The notes beneath the pieces were generated by a model that saw nothing but the letters and a program-made list of their open reading frames with translations, was not told the origin of the DNA and made no database searches. The position numbers were made by a program, and so were the translations under genes. From NCBI GenBank assembly GCA_002694065.1, contig NZKZ01000202.1:1-7363 (forward strand): a stretch of DNA of 7,363 nt. The letters are read 5' to 3'. The DNA is from Acidiferrobacter sp. (GTDB lineage Bacteria > Pseudomonadota > Gammaproteobacteria > Arenicellales > UBA868). Positions 4,373 to 7,363 of the stretch are shown here, piece by piece; positions within the stretch are counted from its first letter, which is position 1; each line of letters begins with the position of its first letter.

Positions 4373-7198
4373 TCACGGTGAGGTGTGCTCCAGCTGTTCG
4401 CGCCACAGCCTTTGGATGGCCTCACGCTCGGGAACAAATGACGTCTCGGGCAGAAGGGCTTTACGGCGGCCGAGCTTAAGTTCGTTTTCTTTTGACAGGT
4501 ATTGCGCCAAGGTATCTGACAGGGTCGTCGCAGTCTCGCTCGCAATGGCGCCAGATGCAGCGAGTTCAGACAGGATACGAAGGTTGCCGCGGTGCCGCGT
4601 GAGCGCGGGAGTTTGATGCGCAAATTTCAATACAAGGTATTGGCACAGAAACTCAATGTCGATAATGCCGCCCGCGTCGTGTTTCAGATCAAAGCCGGAT
4701 TCGCTGTTGCGCAAATGGTGCTGCCGCATGCGCTGTCGCATATCCCGCATCGCGCCTTGCAGCTTGGATGCCTCGCGGGACTGGCAGAGAACACGGTGGC
4801 GAATCTCTTCGAAACGTTGCCGCAGGGTGTCGCTGCCGGTAATCATTCTTGCGCGAACCAGGGCCTGATGCTCAAAGGTCCATGCCGAGGTTGACAGATA
4901 CTCATGATAAGCCTTGATCGGGGTCACCACCGTCCCTGAACTCCCGCCGGGCCGTAGCCGGGTGTCAATGGAGTAGGCTTCTCCTGCCGGCGTATGCGTG
5001 GTGAGTATGTGTACCAGTCGTTGGGCCAGCCTGCCGAAATAGTGGCGCCGCGCCGCGGCTGCCTGGGGATCTTCGGCGTCCGGCTGTTCGTAGACAAAAA
5101 CGATATCAAGATCGGAGTGATAGCCGAGTTCCTGACTGCCAAGTTTGCCGTAGGCAATGATGCCCAGTTCAGCATACTCCTGCGGGGCCGTCGGCGTCTT
5201 TAACGTGCGCTGGGCGATGACAAGCGCGTGGCACAGCACGGCTTCGGCCAGCGCGCTCAGCGAAGCCGCCGCAGTTTCAATATCAAGCAGTTGTGCGACA
5301 TCGGCTGCGGCTATCCGGAGACTGTATGCCTGACGATATTCCCTCAGCACCTCCATGGCGGCTTCAAGATCCGCCCCGTCATGCGAGTCCAGTTTGCGCG
5401 CGAGTTCCTGCCGGATCTCGCTGCACGCCTGAGGCTGATAAGCGGTGATGGGATCAATCAGTTCATCCAGGATGACAGGGTGGTTTGCGATCCAGTGACT
5501 GATCTCACTCGAGGCGCTGACCAGACGGACCAGCTGTGACAGGGCCAACTCATTCTCGGTCAGCAGCGCAAGGTAAGCCGACCGTCGGCCGATCGACTCA
5601 ATCACAAACAATACCCGGCTGATGGCGGTATCCGGGCTTTGGGTTTGGGCGCAGCGTTTCAGAACGAGGGGCATCAGGGCGTCCAGACGTTCGCGCCCTT
5701 CGCGTGAAAAAGCCTGATAGAAGCGGCTATGACGGATCCCGGCCAGCAGGGTCTGGACCTGCTGCGCGTCTTTAAAGCCAAGCGCCCTGAATTGGGTCAG
5801 CTGATCCTCGGGCGTGAGGGTCTCGTCCCACAGATCAGCAAAGAGCGACTCCTGGTCGTCGGTGCTGGATCCGTGTTCATGATGGAATACGCTGCGAAAA
5901 AGCTTGTGGACATCGTCGTTGACAGAGGCCAGGGCCGAATCGAAGGCGACGCTATCCGGGTAACCCATTGCCAAAGCGATACGCGTGCGGGCGAGCGGTT
6001 CTACCGGAATCGAATGGGTTTGCGCATCATCCATGATCTGAAGGCGGTGTTCGAGCACCCGCAGATAGTCATAGTGGCTGCGCAACCTGTCGCAGTCCGC
6101 ACGATCCAGCATCCCTCCCTCTTGCAGTGCTGCCAGCGCCTCATACAGGGAAGCCGTTCTCAGCGCTGCGTTCCTGCCCCCGTAAATCAACTGGTGACTT
6201 TGGATGATGAACTCAATTTCGCGGATTCCGCCACGCCCAAGTTTGACGTTACCGGTGAGCGACTTTTTTGCGAGCTGACGATCGATCAGGGTTTTCATGG
6301 AGCGGATCGATTCAAAAGCACCAAAATCAAGGTACTTTCGGTAGACGAAAGGTCTTAAGTTGCCCAGCAGTTCCCGGCCCGAAGTTATGTCGCCCGCAAC
6401 GGGACGCGCTTTGATCAGCGCGTAGCGTTCCCACTCGCGGCCGTGGGTGAGAAAGTAGTGGTCGATGGCATCAAAGGAGAGTGCCAACGGTCCGCTATCG
6501 CCGTTGGGGCGGAGTCTCATGTCTACCCGGAAGACCAGCCCTTCGGGTGTCGGGGTCTGCAGGATATCAATCAGGGTCTGACCCAGTTTGATGAAGAACT
6601 CATGGTTGCTGATGGATTGTGTACCGTCGGTAGATCCGTTTTCCCGATAAGCGAAAACCAGATCGACATCTGACGACATATTGAGTTCACGCCCGCCGAG
6701 CTTGCCGAGTCCCAGAACGGTCAATTGGACCGGGTCACCGCTGTTCTCGCCGATAGGTTGTCCAAAACGGTTAACGAGTTCGAGGTGGGCGCATTTCAGT
6801 GCTGCGCCAATGGCTGCATCGGCCAGGGTGGACAGGGTTTCCACTACTTCGGACAAGGGGGCTGCACCGACAAGGTCGCGCCATCCCAACAGAACGATCT
6901 GTTCCTGCCTGATTCTTCGGAGTGCTGCGCCAATCTCTTCCCGATCCCCACGCAAGTCATCAATCTGTTGACGCAGCGCCTTCGGATCGGATGGGCGTGC
7001 GGCAGCATCGAGTTTGTCCAGCAAAGACGGGTTGCCCGAAAGTGTGCGTGCGATAAATTCGCTGCCGACCATAACGGTGGTTAAGTCAGCCCAGTGGCTT
7101 CCCCGGCCAGCCTGCCCGCCGCGCTCTTGGCCGAGTGCCTTTATCCGGGCAGCTCGCACCTCGGCAAGCTCTCTTACATCAGCAGTCAGATCATTCAC
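4373..7198 (-). CDS. glnE: Bifunctional glutamine synthetase adenylyltransferase/deadenylase
   Basis: This is a 941-residue protein (E. coli GlnE has 946). In response to PII and glutamine, the family adds AMP to, or removes it from, a tyrosine of glutamine synthetase, switching nitrogen assimilation. Two nucleotidyltransferase halves are visible. The N-terminal deadenylylase half has LGLGKLGGRELNMSSDVDL (162-180) with D177 and D179, third acidic residue D226 in RVDMRLRP, and GRGGIREIEF (321-330). The C-terminal adenylylase half has AYGKLGSQELGYHSDLDIV (682-700) with D696 and D698, D745 in SIDTRLRPGG, and AGGIIDIEF (842-850). All six metal-binding aspartates are intact, so both activities should be retained. 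The start is GTG (7198-7196), the first possible start after an in-frame TAA three codons earlier; no clear Shine-Dalgarno precedes it. The ribH-like gene begins 72 bases downstream. It heads the visible minus-strand block. Confidence 0.97.
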   Translation of the reverse strand: MNDLTADVRELAEVRAARIKALGQERGGQAGRGSHWADLTTVMVGSEFIARTLSGNPSLLDKLDAAARPSDPKALRQQIDDLRGDREEIGAALRRIRQEQIVLLGWRDLVGAAPLSEVVETLSTLADAAIGAALKCAHLELVNRFGQPIGENSGDPVQLTVLGLGKLGGRELNMSSDVDLVFAYRENGSTDGTQSISNHEFFIKLGQTLIDILQTPTPEGLVFRVDMRLRPNGDSGPLALSFDAIDHYFLTHGREWERYALIKARPVAGDITSGRELLGNLRPFVYRKYLDFGAFESIRSMKTLIDRQLAKKSLTGNVKLGRGGIREIEFIIQSHQLIYGGRNAALRTASLYEALAALQEGGMLDRADCDRLRSHYDYLRVLEHRLQIMDDAQTHSIPVEPLARTRIALAMGYPDSVAFDSALASVNDDVHKLFRSVFHHEHGSSTDDQESLFADLWDETLTPEDQLTQFRALGFKDAQQVQTLLAGIRHSRFYQAFSREGRERLDALMPLVLKRCAQTQSPDTAISRVLFVIESIGRRSAYLALLTENELALSQLVRLVSASSEISHWIANHPVILDELIDPITAYQPQACSEIRQELARKLDSHDGADLEAAMEVLREYRQAYSLRIAAADVAQLLDIETAAASLSALAEAVLCHALVIAQRTLKTPTAPQEYAELGIIAYGKLGSQELGYHSDLDIVFVYEQPDAEDPQAAAARRHYFGRLAQRLVHILTTHTPAGEAYSIDTRLRPGGSSGTVVTPIKAYHEYLSTSAWTFEHQALVRARMITGSDTLRQRFEEIRHRVLCQSREASKLQGAMRDMRQRMRQHHLRNSESGFDLKHDAGGIIDIEFLCQYLVLKFAHQTPALTRHRGNLRILSELAASGAIASETATTLSDTLAQYLSKENELKLGRRKALLPETSFVPEREAIQRLWREQLEHTSP

Positions 7199-7363
7199 GA
7201 CGCGTTATTGTGTCAGGCGGCTCTGATCGAGAGACGGTCTTTGGCCGAGCGCTGAGAGATCGCCTCGAGGCCTTTTGGTGTACTGCACTTGATACGGTTT
7301 CGGATGATGCGCCGTCGGGTTCGCGGCGGTTGAGACAACTCGGCTATAGTCCTCGCTGAAGCG
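7199..7363. other. Region upstream of glnE, no gene assigned
   Basis: These 165 bases run to the right edge. On the minus strand a frame is open from 7363 to a TAA at 7207-7205 (52 codons), ending just before glnE, and a second frame is open to a TGA nearer 7215. Neither shows a recognisable family, so a gene entering from the right cannot be proved or excluded. On the plus strand TATAGT (7345-7350) resembles a -10 box, but TTGAGA at 7330-7335 is only 9 bases before it, too close for a -35. A divergent promoter for a gene beyond the edge is possible but unproved. Confidence 0.4.

Noticed and set aside
5729..6358. 209-codon plus-strand open frame inside glnE
   Set aside because: It is antisense to the well-conserved GlnE core and has no family resemblance or good start signal.
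4373..7198. Internal duplication in glnE as a novel fusion
   Set aside because: Two homologous nucleotidyltransferase halves are the normal architecture of GlnE, not a new event.
7330..7350. Divergent plus-strand sigma-70 promoter TTGAGA / TATAGT
   Set aside because: The two boxes are only 9 bases apart, far from the usual 16-18, so they cannot form one promoter; TATAGT alone is weak evidence.
7205..7363. Tail of a minus-strand protein entering from the right edge
   Set aside because: The 52-codon open frame has no recognisable similarity and a second frame is also open, so coding status cannot be supported from this window.

Overview
The window looks like chromosomal DNA of a moderately GC-rich gammaproteobacterium. 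The proteins resemble gammaproteobacterial GlnE, IlvE, WaaF and WaaG. From memory, the order glnE, ilvE, waaF, (waaC), waaG is the one seen in Pseudomonas-type genomes. No species can be named from the sequence alone. There is no sign of phage, transposon, CRISPR, tRNA or rRNA.

All seven genes lie on the minus strand, so transcription runs from right to left. In that order they are: glnE (4373-7198, glutamine synthetase adenylyltransferase/deadenylase); a small lumazine-synthase-family gene of unusual, archaeal-looking type (3881-4300); ilvE (2866-3789, branched-chain aminotransferase); a 68-residue CHCC zinc-finger protein (2650-2856); waaF (1567-2589, heptosyltransferase II); galE (516-1526, UDP-glucose 4-epimerase); and the first 134 codons of waaG (402 to 1, LPS glucosyltransferase I), cut by the left edge. 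Gaps range from 9 to about 165 bases and no intrinsic terminator is convincing, so much of the block may be cotranscribed. The gap before ilvE carries a candidate extended -10 promoter and overlapping inverted repeats.

Functionally there are two parts. The upstream part concerns nitrogen and small-molecule metabolism: control of glutamine synthetase, a possible flavin-precursor enzyme and branched-chain amino-acid transamination. The downstream part builds the lipopolysaccharide inner core: WaaF adds the second heptose, WaaG the first glucose, and GalE supplies UDP-galactose for core or other glycans. GalE sits where waaC is usually found.

The most unusual items are the archaeal-like short RibH paralogue between glnE and ilvE, the mutually exclusive hairpins before ilvE, the zinc-finger gene separated from waaF by a single in-frame TGA, and the unclear waaF start. 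Nothing here amounts to a wholly new system. The rest is ordinary core-genome content with local rearrangement.
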